From JAAURB01 sp049649525 (GTDB taxonomy: Bacteria > Cyanobacteriota > Cyanobacteriia > Cyanobacteriales > Microcoleaceae), in contig JBARZE010000045.1 in NCBI GenBank assembly GCA_049649525.1, positions 67,253 through 131,252 of the forward strand: a stretch of DNA of 64,000 bases, given 5' to 3'. The translations under genes were made by a program, and so were the position numbers. How positions within the stretch are numbered: position 1 is the first letter of the stretch; each line of letters begins with the position of its first letter. Under the pieces are notes generated by a model. It saw only the letters and a program-made list of their open reading frames with translations, searched no databases and was not told where the DNA came from. Shown one piece after another: positions 17,745 through 26,563 of the stretch.

Positions 17745-18755
17745 TTATAACGGTTGAGAATAACCTAACGCTTGTTTAACCCGGTCTAAAGTTGTGGTGG
17801 CGACTGCTTCGGCTTTTTGACGACCGTCTCGTAAAACAGATTCTAAATAAGTTTTATCATCCATAATCTGCTTATATTTTTCCTGAATAGGTTTTAACGC
17901 CTCAACGGTTGTTTCGCTAAGTAAGGGTTTAAATTGTCCCCAACCCATCTCCTGACATTCTGCCGCTACATCCGCTTTAGATTTACCCGAAAGTAAACCA
18001 TACAAAGTTAACAAATTATGGCATTCGGGACGTTCTGAGTTATCAAATTCTAACCCTTTAACTGAATCTGTTTTACAGCGTTTAATTTTTTTCGTAATCG
18101 TTTCAGGCGGGTCTAATAAATTAATTCGGCTTAATTCAGACGGGTCAGACTTAGACATTTTGCGCGTCCCATCCGTCAAACTCATCACCCTTGCCCCTTC
18201 AGAACGAATTAAAGGTTCAGGTAATTTTAATACAGTATTTTCCCCTTGTCCAAACAGATGATTAATCCGCACAGCGATATCACGGGTGAGTTCAATATGT
18301 TGTTTTTGATCTTCTCCCACCGGAACTTTATCCGCATCATACAACAAAATATCCGCTGCCATCAATACCGGATAATCTAGTAACCCCGCACTGACATTTT
18401 CTCCTTGTTTAATGGCTTTTTCCTTAAACTGAATCATATCTTGCAGCCAGTTAATTGGCGTAATACAGTTTAATAGCCAGGTTAATTCGCTATGAGCGGA
18501 AATATGAGATTGAATAAAAATTGTCGAATGGTCTAAATCTATCCCACAAGCGAGGTACAACGCAGCGATGGTGTAAGTATCTGTAGCTAAAGTTGCGGGG
18601 TTATGGGGAACGGTAATGGCGTGTAAATCTACGACACAGAAAAAGTTATCATACTGGTCTTGACCTGCAACCCAGTTTTTAATTGCACCGAGATAATTCC
18701 CCAGGTGTAGGTTACCTGTTGGTTGAACGCCGGAGAGAACTCGCTGTTTTCTCAT
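17745..18755 (-). CDS. trpS: tryptophanyl-tRNA synthetase
   Basis: 336 residues, normal bacterial length. Class I signature as GNLHLGNYLGA (residues 14-24, the HIGH equivalent) and KMSKS at 199-203. Other family marks: SGVQPTG at the start, QSHISAHSELTWLLNC, and AADILLYDADKVPVGEDQKQH, which forms part of the tryptophan/ATP pocket. It charges tRNA-Trp in the cytoplasm. It converges on the GH57 gene and is divergent from the small gene at 18943. Confidence 0.97.
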   Translation of the reverse strand: MRKQRVLSGVQPTGNLHLGNYLGAIKNWVAGQDQYDNFFCVVDLHAITVPHNPATLATDTYTIAALYLACGIDLDHSTIFIQSHISAHSELTWLLNCITPINWLQDMIQFKEKAIKQGENVSAGLLDYPVLMAADILLYDADKVPVGEDQKQHIELTRDIAVRINHLFGQGENTVLKLPEPLIRSEGARVMSLTDGTRKMSKSDPSELSRINLLDPPETITKKIKRCKTDSVKGLEFDNSERPECHNLLTLYGLLSGKSKADVAAECQEMGWGQFKPLLSETTVEALKPIQEKYKQIMDDKTYLESVLRDGRQKAEAVATTTLDRVKQALGYSQPL

Positions 18756-18942
18756 GGAGAAATAATGATGAACTGAACTTAATATTCTATCTTGGCACGT
18801 TCTGGCAGTCGATGATCCTCAATTCAATAAAAAGTTTACCGGACTGAGTCAAGAACCTCTCTTCAGATAGACTGTATGACTCCTAGATAACTGGCAATAT
18901 AGTGAGGAAATATCGTATATTCTCAATTTTACCAGAAAAATC

Positions 18943-19242
18943 ATGACTGCTCTCAACAAAAATTTAGCGCTGCAATTGCAACACTGTTTAACTTTGGCAA
19001 GATCTATCGAGACTCATAGCGAAGCGCAGCAGAAGTTTGAACAACTCCGAGAATGCATCAGTGAGCAAAATCCTGAGTTATTGTCTTTGATAGAATTATT
19101 ATGGCAAGAAACGATAGCGGCTTATCGTTCTGTCGGGTTTTGGCAAAAAATGAGTGACGTTGAGAAAGAGATGGCCAGTAATATGATGGAGACCATGACT
19201 CAAATGCGGCAAAATTATTTAAGATTAATGCAAGAGATGTAA
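18943..19242 (+). CDS. small helical protein of unknown function
   Basis: 99 residues, predicted all-helical (LQHCLTLARSIETHSEAQQKFEQLREC, then LLWQETIAAYRSVGFWQKMSDVEKEM). I do not recognise a family. It stands 27 bp before the potassium channel gene in the same direction, so the two are probably co-transcribed and it may be a cytoplasmic partner or simply a neighbour. ATG at 18943 is the first start after a stop-rich region. Confidence 0.6.
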   Translation: MTALNKNLALQLQHCLTLARSIETHSEAQQKFEQLRECISEQNPELLSLIELLWQETIAAYRSVGFWQKMSDVEKEMASNMMETMTQMRQNYLRLMQEM

Positions 19243-19269
19243 ACAACAGATTAAGGACTGACAATCTCA

Positions 19270-20106
19270 ATGATAAAGCGACTTCAACGCAAATGTTATT
19301 TGACTTTAGAGGTTGCCCGTCCCGATGATAAATTTAGCCGTATTTTCGATTACTTTTTTGTTGGATTAATTATTCTCAATATTATTGTTGTTTGTTTAGA
19401 AACCGTTGACAGTATTTCGGTTCAGTATCAAACAATATTTCAGGGGTTGGAGTCGTTTTCAATTATATTTTTCACAATTGAATATTTACTCCGGCTGTGG
19501 TGTTGTACGATTTCCCATAGATATCGTCATCCAATTTGGGGCAGAATTCGTTATATTTTCTCCCCACTAGCTTTAATGGACTTAGCAGTCATTTTACCTT
19601 TTTACCTGCCGCTAACAACAACAGATTTAAGATTTGCCCGCTCATTACGACTGTTTCAATTTCTGCGCTTCCTGAAATTAACGCGATATTTTAAGTCTTT
19701 AAAAATGTTAGCTGAAGTTCTCGCAAATCGTCAAGAAGAATTAATCAGTACTGTAATTACAGTGATTATAGTCTTGTTATTTTCTGGTAGTTTAATTTAT
19801 TTTGCCGAACATGACGTTCAGCCTGAACAATTTCCCCATATCCCAGCGGCGATGTGGTGGGCTGTGGTAACATTAACCACTGTGGGATATGGAGATGTTT
19901 ACCCCGTTACATTAATTGGACGAGTCTTAGGCGGCATTGTTGCTATTATGGGGGTTGGACTTGTGGCTTTACCCGCCGGAATTGTTGCCACCAGTTTTGC
20001 TGAAGTCTTGGAGAAAAAGAAACAGCAGCAAAAGCAGAAAATACTAGTTTGTCCCCATTGTGGAAAATCAATTCACCCACTTATAGAACAAAATAAAATT
20101 AAATAG
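19270..20106 (+). CDS. six-helix voltage-gated-type potassium channel
   Basis: 278 residues. Six membrane helices (S1 about 25-45, S5 about 158-178, S6 about 218-242) with the S4 voltage sensor at 118-145: TDLRFARSLRLFQFLRFLKLTR with basic residues every third or fourth position. The selectivity filter is TVGYGD at 204-209. A cytoplasmic tail (245-278) has a lysine/glutamine-rich helix and CPHCGKSIH (C261, C264), which looks like half of a zinc ribbon, perhaps completed between subunits. The tetrameric channel is in the plasma or thylakoid membrane; a thylakoid channel of this type (SynK) is known in Synechocystis. Probably in an operon with the gene at 18943. Confidence 0.9.
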   Translation: MIKRLQRKCYLTLEVARPDDKFSRIFDYFFVGLIILNIIVVCLETVDSISVQYQTIFQGLESFSIIFFTIEYLLRLWCCTISHRYRHPIWGRIRYIFSPLALMDLAVILPFYLPLTTTDLRFARSLRLFQFLRFLKLTRYFKSLKMLAEVLANRQEELISTVITVIIVLLFSGSLIYFAEHDVQPEQFPHIPAAMWWAVVTLTTVGYGDVYPVTLIGRVLGGIVAIMGVGLVALPAGIVATSFAEVLEKKKQQQKQKILVCPHCGKSIHPLIEQNKIK

Positions 20107-20198
20107 ACTTTGTCAAGCGACGAGTGAGGAAAAGATGAGTCTTTGATCGATCCATTTATGGCATAATAATCTAGTATTCATCTAAAAGGATGTTAATC

Positions 20199-20405
20199 AT
20201 GGGTATTGAAAGCCGAAGATTTCGGGGAATGTTTGCACCTAAAGAAATTGTTGAATTAAAACAAGTTTGTTTTACACCCAGTCGCGTATTTCAACCCGGT
20301 CAATATACTGTTGAAGAGTTACCCGATATTGCCTTTGAAATGGGACTCGTTGAAAAAGCGGCTGTGGATGGGGAGCAAAATGATCGTCGTCCTGCTTCCA
20401 ATTAA
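20199..20405 (+). CDS. small conserved-looking protein of unknown function
   Basis: 68 residues from ATG at 20199, chosen because AAAGGA (20185-20190) is 8 nt upstream; the in-frame ATG at 20190 overlaps that ribosome binding site. Sequence features: MGIESRRFRGMFAPKEIVEL, then a FQPGQYTVEELP stretch and an acidic IAFEMGLVEKAAV helix. No signal peptide or membrane segment. It ends 23 bp before bioF and may be the first gene of a bioF-SDR operon. Family not recognised. Confidence 0.65.
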   Translation: MGIESRRFRGMFAPKEIVELKQVCFTPSRVFQPGQYTVEELPDIAFEMGLVEKAAVDGEQNDRRPASN

Positions 20406-20428
20406 AGTTATTATTTTGTCTATTTGTA

Positions 20429-21619
20429 ATGTCAAAAAAAGCTTACGCTTGGATTGAAAAATCTCTTTCTACTATCCGAAGTGCTAATTGGTATCGTTCA
20501 GTTCATTCTGTTGAAGCGTTGCCGGGTTCTACGATTATTTTAGATAGGCAAAAACTGATTAATTTCGCTAGCAATGATTACTTAGGATTAGCGGGAGATC
20601 AACGTTTAATTCAAGCAGCGATCGCAGCCACTCAAGAATTGGGTACAGGCACAACAGGTTCACGATTATTAACCGGACATCGACATTTACACCAAGAATT
20701 AGAATTAGCAATTTCGCAACTCAAACAAACAGAAAATGCTTTAGTTTTCAGTTCCGGTTATCTGGCTAATATTGGTACAATTACAGCTTTAGTCGGTCAA
20801 AGAGATTTGATTATAGCGGATGAATATAATCACTCTAGCCTCAAAAACGGGGCAAAAATGAGTGGTGCAACTGTGATAAATTATCCCCATAATAAAGTTA
20901 ATATTATCCGAGAAATACTCAAAAAAAATTATAGTAATTTTCGCAAAAAACTGATTATTACTGATAGTGTTTTTAGTATGGATGGGGATTTATGCCCTTT
21001 ACCTGAATTACTAGATTTAGCGATAGAATTTAATTGTATGTTGCTCATTGATGAAGCCCACGCAACAGGTGTTTTAGGTAAAACAGGGGCGGGTTGTGTA
21101 GAACATTTTAATTGTACCGGAAAACCGTTAATTCAAGTCGGAACATTAAGTAAAGCGTTAGGTAGTTTAGGGGGATATGTTGCGGGTTCTAATAGTTTAA
21201 TTGACTTCCTAAAAAATCGCGCCCCCAGTTGGATATATACCACCGGATTAACCCCTGCTGATACCGCAGCCGCTTTAACAGCAATTAAAATTATTCAACA
21301 ACAACCCCAACGTATTCAACAACTACAGAAAAACATTAATGATTTCAAAGTATTACTCCAACAACATCATTTAAAACCGCTACAAAATCATGATATTTTC
21401 TCTCCCATTTTCTGCTTTTCATTACCCAATGCAGCAACGGCAATAACAGTCGGAGACACTTTAAAAGCACAAGGGATTTTGACTTCCGCTATTCGTCCAC
21501 CCACCGTGAAGACGAGTCGAATTCGAGTCTCTTTAATGGCAACTCATTGCCCAGAACAGCTACAATATTTAACGGGATCTTTAACTTGCGCTTTTTCTGA
21601 CTATTCACCCCCAAATTAA
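20429..21619 (+). CDS. bioF: 8-amino-7-oxononanoate synthase
   Basis: 396 residues, alpha-oxoamine synthase family. Motifs: NFASNDYLGLAGD (45-57), GTGTTGSRLLTGHRHLHQELE (residues 72-92), DEYNHSSLKNGA (131-142), DEAHATGVLG (208-217) and the PLP lysine in GTLSKALGSLGGY (K242). It condenses pimeloyl-ACP with alanine in biotin synthesis. Related enzymes (KBL, HemA-like ALAS) share the fold, but the GHRHLHQELE and overall length fit BioF. It is followed after 3 bp by an SDR gene, so they are translated from one mRNA. Confidence 0.88.
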   Translation: MSKKAYAWIEKSLSTIRSANWYRSVHSVEALPGSTIILDRQKLINFASNDYLGLAGDQRLIQAAIAATQELGTGTTGSRLLTGHRHLHQELELAISQLKQTENALVFSSGYLANIGTITALVGQRDLIIADEYNHSSLKNGAKMSGATVINYPHNKVNIIREILKKNYSNFRKKLIITDSVFSMDGDLCPLPELLDLAIEFNCMLLIDEAHATGVLGKTGAGCVEHFNCTGKPLIQVGTLSKALGSLGGYVAGSNSLIDFLKNRAPSWIYTTGLTPADTAAALTAIKIIQQQPQRIQQLQKNINDFKVLLQQHHLKPLQNHDIFSPIFCFSLPNAATAITVGDTLKAQGILTSAIRPPTVKTSRIRVSLMATHCPEQLQYLTGSLTCAFSDYSPPN

Positions 21620-21622
21620 ATC

Positions 21623-22306
21623 ATGAAAAAAACAATTGTAATTACTGGTGTCAGTAAAGGCTTAGGACGGGCAATGGTTGAAAACTTTATTCAACTCGGT
21701 CATACTGTTATTGGTTGTGCGCGTTCTCAAACCGCTATCGAAGAATTAAATAAAACTTACGGTAAACCCCATCATTTTACTGCTGTTGATGTGGCTGATG
21801 AACAACAGGTTAAAACCTGGGCAAATACCATATTATCAGAATATTCTCCCCCTGATATCCTAATTAATAATGCGGCAATTATTAATAGCCTCGCGCCATT
21901 ATGGGAAATTCCTAGTGATGATTTTTCTCAACTGATTGATATTAATATCAAAGGCGTAACTCATGTCATTCGCCATCTCCTGCCCGCAATGCTCAAACAA
22001 CAACAAGGCATTATCATTAATCTAAGTTCAGGATGGGGACGTTCAACCAGTCCTCAAGTTGCGCCGTATTGCGCCTCTAAATGGGCAATTGAAGGACTCA
22101 CCAAAGCCCTGTCACAAGAACTTCCGGCAGGCATGGGAGCCATTCCCCTCAGCCCCGGAATTATCCATACAGAGATGTTAGAAACCTGCTATGGAGAGGA
22201 AGCCGCCGCTTATACATCCTTGCAAACTTGGGTTGCTGCAGCGGTTCCGTATATTCTGAAGTTAAGCCCTAAAGATAATGGAGCTTCTCTGAGTGTTCCG
22301 GTATAA
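21623..22306 (+). CDS. short-chain dehydrogenase/reductase
   Basis: 227 residues, classical SDR. Nucleotide-binding TGVSKGLG (8-15), INNAA (81-85), catalytic S136 in INLSSGWGR and Y149-x3-K153 in YCASK. The C-terminal substrate region is short. It starts 3 bp after bioF, which suggests co-translation; no known biotin enzyme in this pathway is an ordinary SDR, so a role in biotin synthesis is only a guess. NAD(P)-dependent, cytoplasmic. Substrate unknown. Confidence 0.85.
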   Translation: MKKTIVITGVSKGLGRAMVENFIQLGHTVIGCARSQTAIEELNKTYGKPHHFTAVDVADEQQVKTWANTILSEYSPPDILINNAAIINSLAPLWEIPSDDFSQLIDINIKGVTHVIRHLLPAMLKQQQGIIINLSSGWGRSTSPQVAPYCASKWAIEGLTKALSQELPAGMGAIPLSPGIIHTEMLETCYGEEAAAYTSLQTWVAAAVPYILKLSPKDNGASLSVPV

Positions 22307-22502
22307 TTACAGATATGAATAAGATAAACTGGGGATTTCTTGACTGTGGTCATCCAGTCCAAAAAATGCCCGGTTAAATTAACAGAGATTAAACAGTAGA
22401 AGAATATAAAATTTAAAAATATTTTTTTATTTCTAAACTCATTAACATTTCAGTCCTTTTATTTTTAATTAATTCATCTCATGACTTTAAGGAAATAATT
22501 TT

Positions 22503-23882
22503 ATGAAATTGAAATCAGCTTTACTTCTAGGTATAGCGATCGGTCTCTCAACAACAATTACCAGTTGTGCGAATACTTCATTCGGCAAAGCATTAGAAAA
22601 CTCAGTAAAACCCGATCCGCAACTCAAAGACAATCCCCCTTTTAGTAATACTCAAAACCCGCCAGATACTTCTCTAGAAACACCGGATCTTTTTACCAAA
22701 TTACCGACGGATTTTCCGAGTGAAATCCCGTTGTATCCTGATGCTAAATTACAAACAGTTTCCCCAGCCCTCAATAATGCAAAGACAGGTACACAAACAA
22801 CCTGGCAAACTCCGGATCCAATCAATGCTATCCAAAATTATTATCAAAATCAGCTAAAGTCTGAAGATTGGAAAATTATCGATAGTCCAACTGAAGAAGG
22901 AGAAGGAAAATTTATTGCCACAAAAGATGATTTAAGACTTACAATCTCTTTAGGTTCAGAACAAAACTCTAGTTCACAAACAGAATTTAAAATTGCTTAT
23001 AATCGCCCTTCAACTGTTGCCATTAATAAACCTGATTCTAAAGTCTCTCTAACTCCCACTCCCTTACCTCCACCTCCTCCTGTTACTTTACCTCCCGCTG
23101 CTGTTTTAACCCCCAATTCTACTTCAGAATCAACCGCTAATTTACCCGAAGAGAATACCCCCTCAGAATCTGAATCTACCTCAGAATTAACTGAAGAAAA
23201 ACCCGCCTCAAATTCGACGGCTGAATCTGAACAAGTCCCCGCTGAATTACGCTCATTTGTTACTGATATTGCCCAACTGAATATCTTTCAATCTTCAGAT
23301 GATAACTCATCAAATAATAGTTTAAATAACCCGAATCAAACAATTACTCGGGCAGAATATGCCAGTGCATTAGTCAGGGCAAATAATACTTTATATGCAG
23401 ATCGTCCCGCTAAACAAATTCGCTTAGGCGTGTCAACAGATAACCCCGCATTTAATGATGTTCCCGCTTCTCATCCCAATTTTCCAGCCATTCAAGGACT
23501 GGCTAAAGCCGGGTTAATTCCGAGTAGTTTATCCGGGGAAAGTACGGCGGTGAACTTTCGCCCAGATGCCCCATTAACACGGGAAGATTTAGTTTTATGG
23601 AAAGTGCCTTTAGATACTCGTCAAGCCTTGCCCAAAGCCACAGTGGATGCGGTTCAAGAACGGTGGGGATTTCAAGATGCATCCAAAATTAATACTAAAG
23701 CTTTGCAAGCGGTATTAGCCGATTTTGATAACGGAGATAATGCCAATATTCGCCGGGTGTTTGGGTTTACGACCCTGTTTCAACCTAAACAGTCGGTAAC
23801 ACGGGCTGAAGCGGCAGCAGCGCTGTGGTATTTCGGTTTCCAAGGCGACGGGATATCGGCTGAAGAAGTTCAAGGTAGCTGA
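22503..23882 (+). CDS. SLH-domain lipoprotein
   Basis: 459 residues. A lipoprotein signal ends in a lipobox-like TITSCAN with C22 as the probable lipidated cysteine. Residues about 60-170 form a domain (YPDAKLQTVSPALNN, IQNYYQNQLKSEDW) of the type seen in other cyanobacterial SLH lipoproteins. A proline/serine/glutamate-rich linker spans about 185-245. The C-terminal part (245-455) has S-layer-homology pieces: TRAEYASALVRAN, FNDVPASHPNFPAIQGLAKAG, and TRAEAAAALWYFG. SLH modules bind cell-wall polymers, so the protein probably ties the outer layers to peptidoglycan. Alone in its unit. Confidence 0.8.
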   Translation: MKLKSALLLGIAIGLSTTITSCANTSFGKALENSVKPDPQLKDNPPFSNTQNPPDTSLETPDLFTKLPTDFPSEIPLYPDAKLQTVSPALNNAKTGTQTTWQTPDPINAIQNYYQNQLKSEDWKIIDSPTEEGEGKFIATKDDLRLTISLGSEQNSSSQTEFKIAYNRPSTVAINKPDSKVSLTPTPLPPPPPVTLPPAAVLTPNSTSESTANLPEENTPSESESTSELTEEKPASNSTAESEQVPAELRSFVTDIAQLNIFQSSDDNSSNNSLNNPNQTITRAEYASALVRANNTLYADRPAKQIRLGVSTDNPAFNDVPASHPNFPAIQGLAKAGLIPSSLSGESTAVNFRPDAPLTREDLVLWKVPLDTRQALPKATVDAVQERWGFQDASKINTKALQAVLADFDNGDNANIRRVFGFTTLFQPKQSVTRAEAAAALWYFGFQGDGISAEEVQGS

Positions 23883-23923
23883 GTCGCTAGACAGTTAAAA
23901 ACTTTTACCTGAAGACTCTATTT

Positions 23924-25510
23924 CTATTGACTTTCCTCAGTATTTGTTTCTCTATGAAGCTGAGGCAACTTCAGTAAAATACCCGCGACAAACCAGTAAT
24001 AAACAGACACAGGATCAGTATCTAACGGATACCAATAAGAGTTATAGCTAATCAGAACAATAAATAGCCAAAAAACAATACCATATCCCCATAAACGATA
24101 ATTTTTTAACTGACGATAAGCTTTAAATCCGTACAATGTTATTGTTGTCACGACAGAGAGGAAAGCAACGATTCCAACTGGCCCAATTTCATACAATAAT
24201 TTAGGATAATAAGCTTCCACTAAGCGAGTCTCTCCCAAGGCGCGGGCGGCATTTGTGGCGCGTCCTAGTCCATTTCCCCAAAATCCTCGGTGTGTTTCCG
24301 AAGTCCATCCAGCTTGTTCTGTGATAAATTCTTGAGGGGGGGAAGCGCGCCAACGAGAAACTAGACTTTCATAGCGATCGACTGCTAAATCTGGAAATAT
24401 GAGGATAGAACTACTGAAAACAATTATTCCTGCTAATGTAATAATTAATAATCGTTTCCACGCGGCAATATGACGAGAAGCAATTAATAATAGAATAATA
24501 ATGATCGGTACAGCCACCATTGCAGTTCGTTGTCCGCAAATAATCGCATTAAGAAAGAGTAAACTCAGGCTAAGATAACCGATTCCTTGCCAGCGTTTTC
24601 TTGTATCATTCAATGCAGTAGCAAAACTAAAAAAGGTGTTTGAAATTAAAAACCATGACCATTGCCAAGGGGCAACAAAAGTACCAGGAAGACGAATAAA
24701 GTTTTTTTCAGGAAAGTAACCTAATGCTCCTCCGACTAAGCATTTACGCTGCAAATTTGCCCGTAATAAAAGATGGTCTGGTAGACCTGTATTGTCTGCA
24801 CAAATTCCGCTGACCACTAAGCCATATTGAATTAACCCCAAAAGACAACAAATCATTGCCAGGGTAACTTGTAAGCGAGTAAAGCGCTGTAAATCTTGTT
24901 GATTTGAAATTAAAGTATAGCCACAAACAATGAGTGGAATATATCCCATTAGTACTTTTAAACCGAAAACTCCCATGATTAACGGTTGACCTTGGGGGTC
25001 ATTGCTAAATTGTTGGCCTCCGTTGACAAATACTAATGTTCCTAATGCGATCGCCGATAAAAATATTAATGGAATTTTTAGTTGAGGTAATACAATAATG
25101 GGTGATTTTTGTTTTTTTAATTGGATGAAAAGCGCAATCACAGCGGGTAAATAGAGTGCGTCTTTAGCAAAATGAGACAGGGGATGATCGTTGCTAATCC
25201 AATAAATAATTGTTCCGGTAAAGGGAAGATAAATTAATAGTAGCCAAAGTGCCGAACCCGGATATCGATAAGAAAAAATGACGGTAAAAATTCCAACTGA
25301 AACACCCAAAATTTGACCGAGAGAGGCTCCCATACCAAATAGCAATAAACCAATGACAACGGTTATCCCAGAAGTGATTAGCATCAACTGGAATTGACTC
25401 AGTTGAGAAGAAGAATTAGGTAAATTAACAGAATCAGAAATAGACTCTGGGATAGGTTCAAGATGGCTGTTTAGTTGAGAGGATTTAGATTGACTTTCAG
25501 GCAGTGACAT
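23924..25510 (-). CDS. O-antigen ligase-like polytopic membrane protein
   Basis: 528 residues with about 10-12 hydrophobic helices and one large extracytoplasmic loop (roughly 370-440) containing RYESLVSRWRASPPQEF and HRGFWGNGLGRATNAAR. The loop with conserved Arg residues and the GNGLGRA pattern is typical of the Wzy/WaaL/O-antigen ligase superfamily, which polymerises or transfers surface glycans from undecaprenyl carriers. The N-terminal 40 residues are serine/proline-rich and cytoplasmic. Polymerase and ligase cannot be told apart from sequence. The next gene on this strand is a broken pilin-like gene. Confidence 0.72.
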   Translation of the reverse strand: MSLPESQSKSSQLNSHLEPIPESISDSVNLPNSSSQLSQFQLMLITSGITVVIGLLLFGMGASLGQILGVSVGIFTVIFSYRYPGSALWLLLIYLPFTGTIIYWISNDHPLSHFAKDALYLPAVIALFIQLKKQKSPIIVLPQLKIPLIFLSAIALGTLVFVNGGQQFSNDPQGQPLIMGVFGLKVLMGYIPLIVCGYTLISNQQDLQRFTRLQVTLAMICCLLGLIQYGLVVSGICADNTGLPDHLLLRANLQRKCLVGGALGYFPEKNFIRLPGTFVAPWQWSWFLISNTFFSFATALNDTRKRWQGIGYLSLSLLFLNAIICGQRTAMVAVPIIIILLLIASRHIAAWKRLLIITLAGIIVFSSSILIFPDLAVDRYESLVSRWRASPPQEFITEQAGWTSETHRGFWGNGLGRATNAARALGETRLVEAYYPKLLYEIGPVGIVAFLSVVTTITLYGFKAYRQLKNYRLWGYGIVFWLFIVLISYNSYWYPLDTDPVSVYYWFVAGILLKLPQLHRETNTEESQ

Positions 25511-25520
25511 GGATGTACAC

Positions 25521-26138
25521 TCAGATCATCTGGTAATAAGCATTAAATCTAATCCTAGCCGATGATTTGGCTTCGATTGGCTTGAGAACTTGCCAAACTC
25601 TCCTTAATAGCGGGTATTGACCACAATTACTAATGATTAAAATATAATCTATTGTTAATTGGGCTAAGGTGTAAGTCGATAACTGAGGCGGTTCGGTAGA
25701 AGGGTTATGCGTCTTGCAAAGGTTCGCTAAAGCAGATGCACCCGCCTCTGTGACATTAACCGTTACCACGCCTGTATAGCTGGGTAGATCTGCTGAGATC
25801 GCCGCCGCTTTGATCGCAACTGTTTGGGCTAACTCTCATATGTCAAAAGAGAATAACGATATTCTGCTGTGTCTAAGCCGATATCAACAGCTAAACTTTC
25901 TGGGGAACAGACGAGCATGACCATTGGCTTGATAATATGCCTGTTGTCCCACCATCATTCCTTGCATCATAAACTCAGTCTGATTCGTTTGATTGAGTAA
26001 CGGTAAATCTTCAACAGTATTAAGAGAAAATTGTAATTTACATCCACTTAACCAAAGCGGCAGAAAAAGTAAACCTAACCCTAATTTTTTCATAGAAAAT
26101 TTTAGCATCGGAAATATCAATGACAATGAATTCTTCAA
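25521..26138 (-). pseudogene. broken type IV pilin-like (GH family) gene, two frameshifts
   Basis: Frame 1 from 26138 gives MKKLGLGLLFLPLWLSGCKL (a lipoprotein-like signal) then MVGQQAYYQANG, resembling cyanobacterial pilin-like G/H proteins (typically QQAYxLENGxF). At about 25907 the reading must shift to continue as LAVDIGLDTAEYRYSLLTYE, the counterpart of the usual LGVGIxTExxNYxY. At about 25836 it shifts back to frame 1 as LAQTVAIKAAAISADLPSY, then VTVNVTEAGASALANLCKT to the stop at 25521. Two compensating shifts break the gene, unless they are sequencing errors. Type IV pilin-like proteins serve motility or uptake; this copy should be inactive. Confidence 0.7.
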
Positions 26139-26563
26139 AAATAGATTAATTGTTGTATTGATTCTTGCTACAGCGTCGTTATCGATATTTTCTGAAGCCT
26201 GAGCATTATTTGTACTAAAAATAATTGAATCGACTCTCTCGAGTTTTGTGATTTGCGATCGGAGATTGACCGTGGATCAGGAATAACTTCCCCGCTGCTG
26301 GGTGTTTTAGCCTGTTGCGGCAGACAAATCATCCTTGAATCAACTCAAATCTAAAAATTTTTGATTAAAACACTAGGAAATTCTTCAAATAACCAATATA
26401 CTGAAGCTCAGGTCTGTGAGGAGAACTGTCCGCACCAGAGTCAGTAGAAAAGAATAAACCAAAACTCAAACACGTTTGTTGCTGTTAGAGGAATGGATTG
26501 ATAAAAGATGTGTAACTGCCGAATTCTAAGACAGTATTTCTAGAGTATTTGTTTAAGTAACTC
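26139..26563. other. intergenic region before the PTS fusion gene
   Basis: 425 bp without a gene. Contains a palindromic CTCTCGAG stretch (26238-26245) and GC-richer pieces near 26280-26330 but no ORF and no promoter that I would name. Confidence 0.4.
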
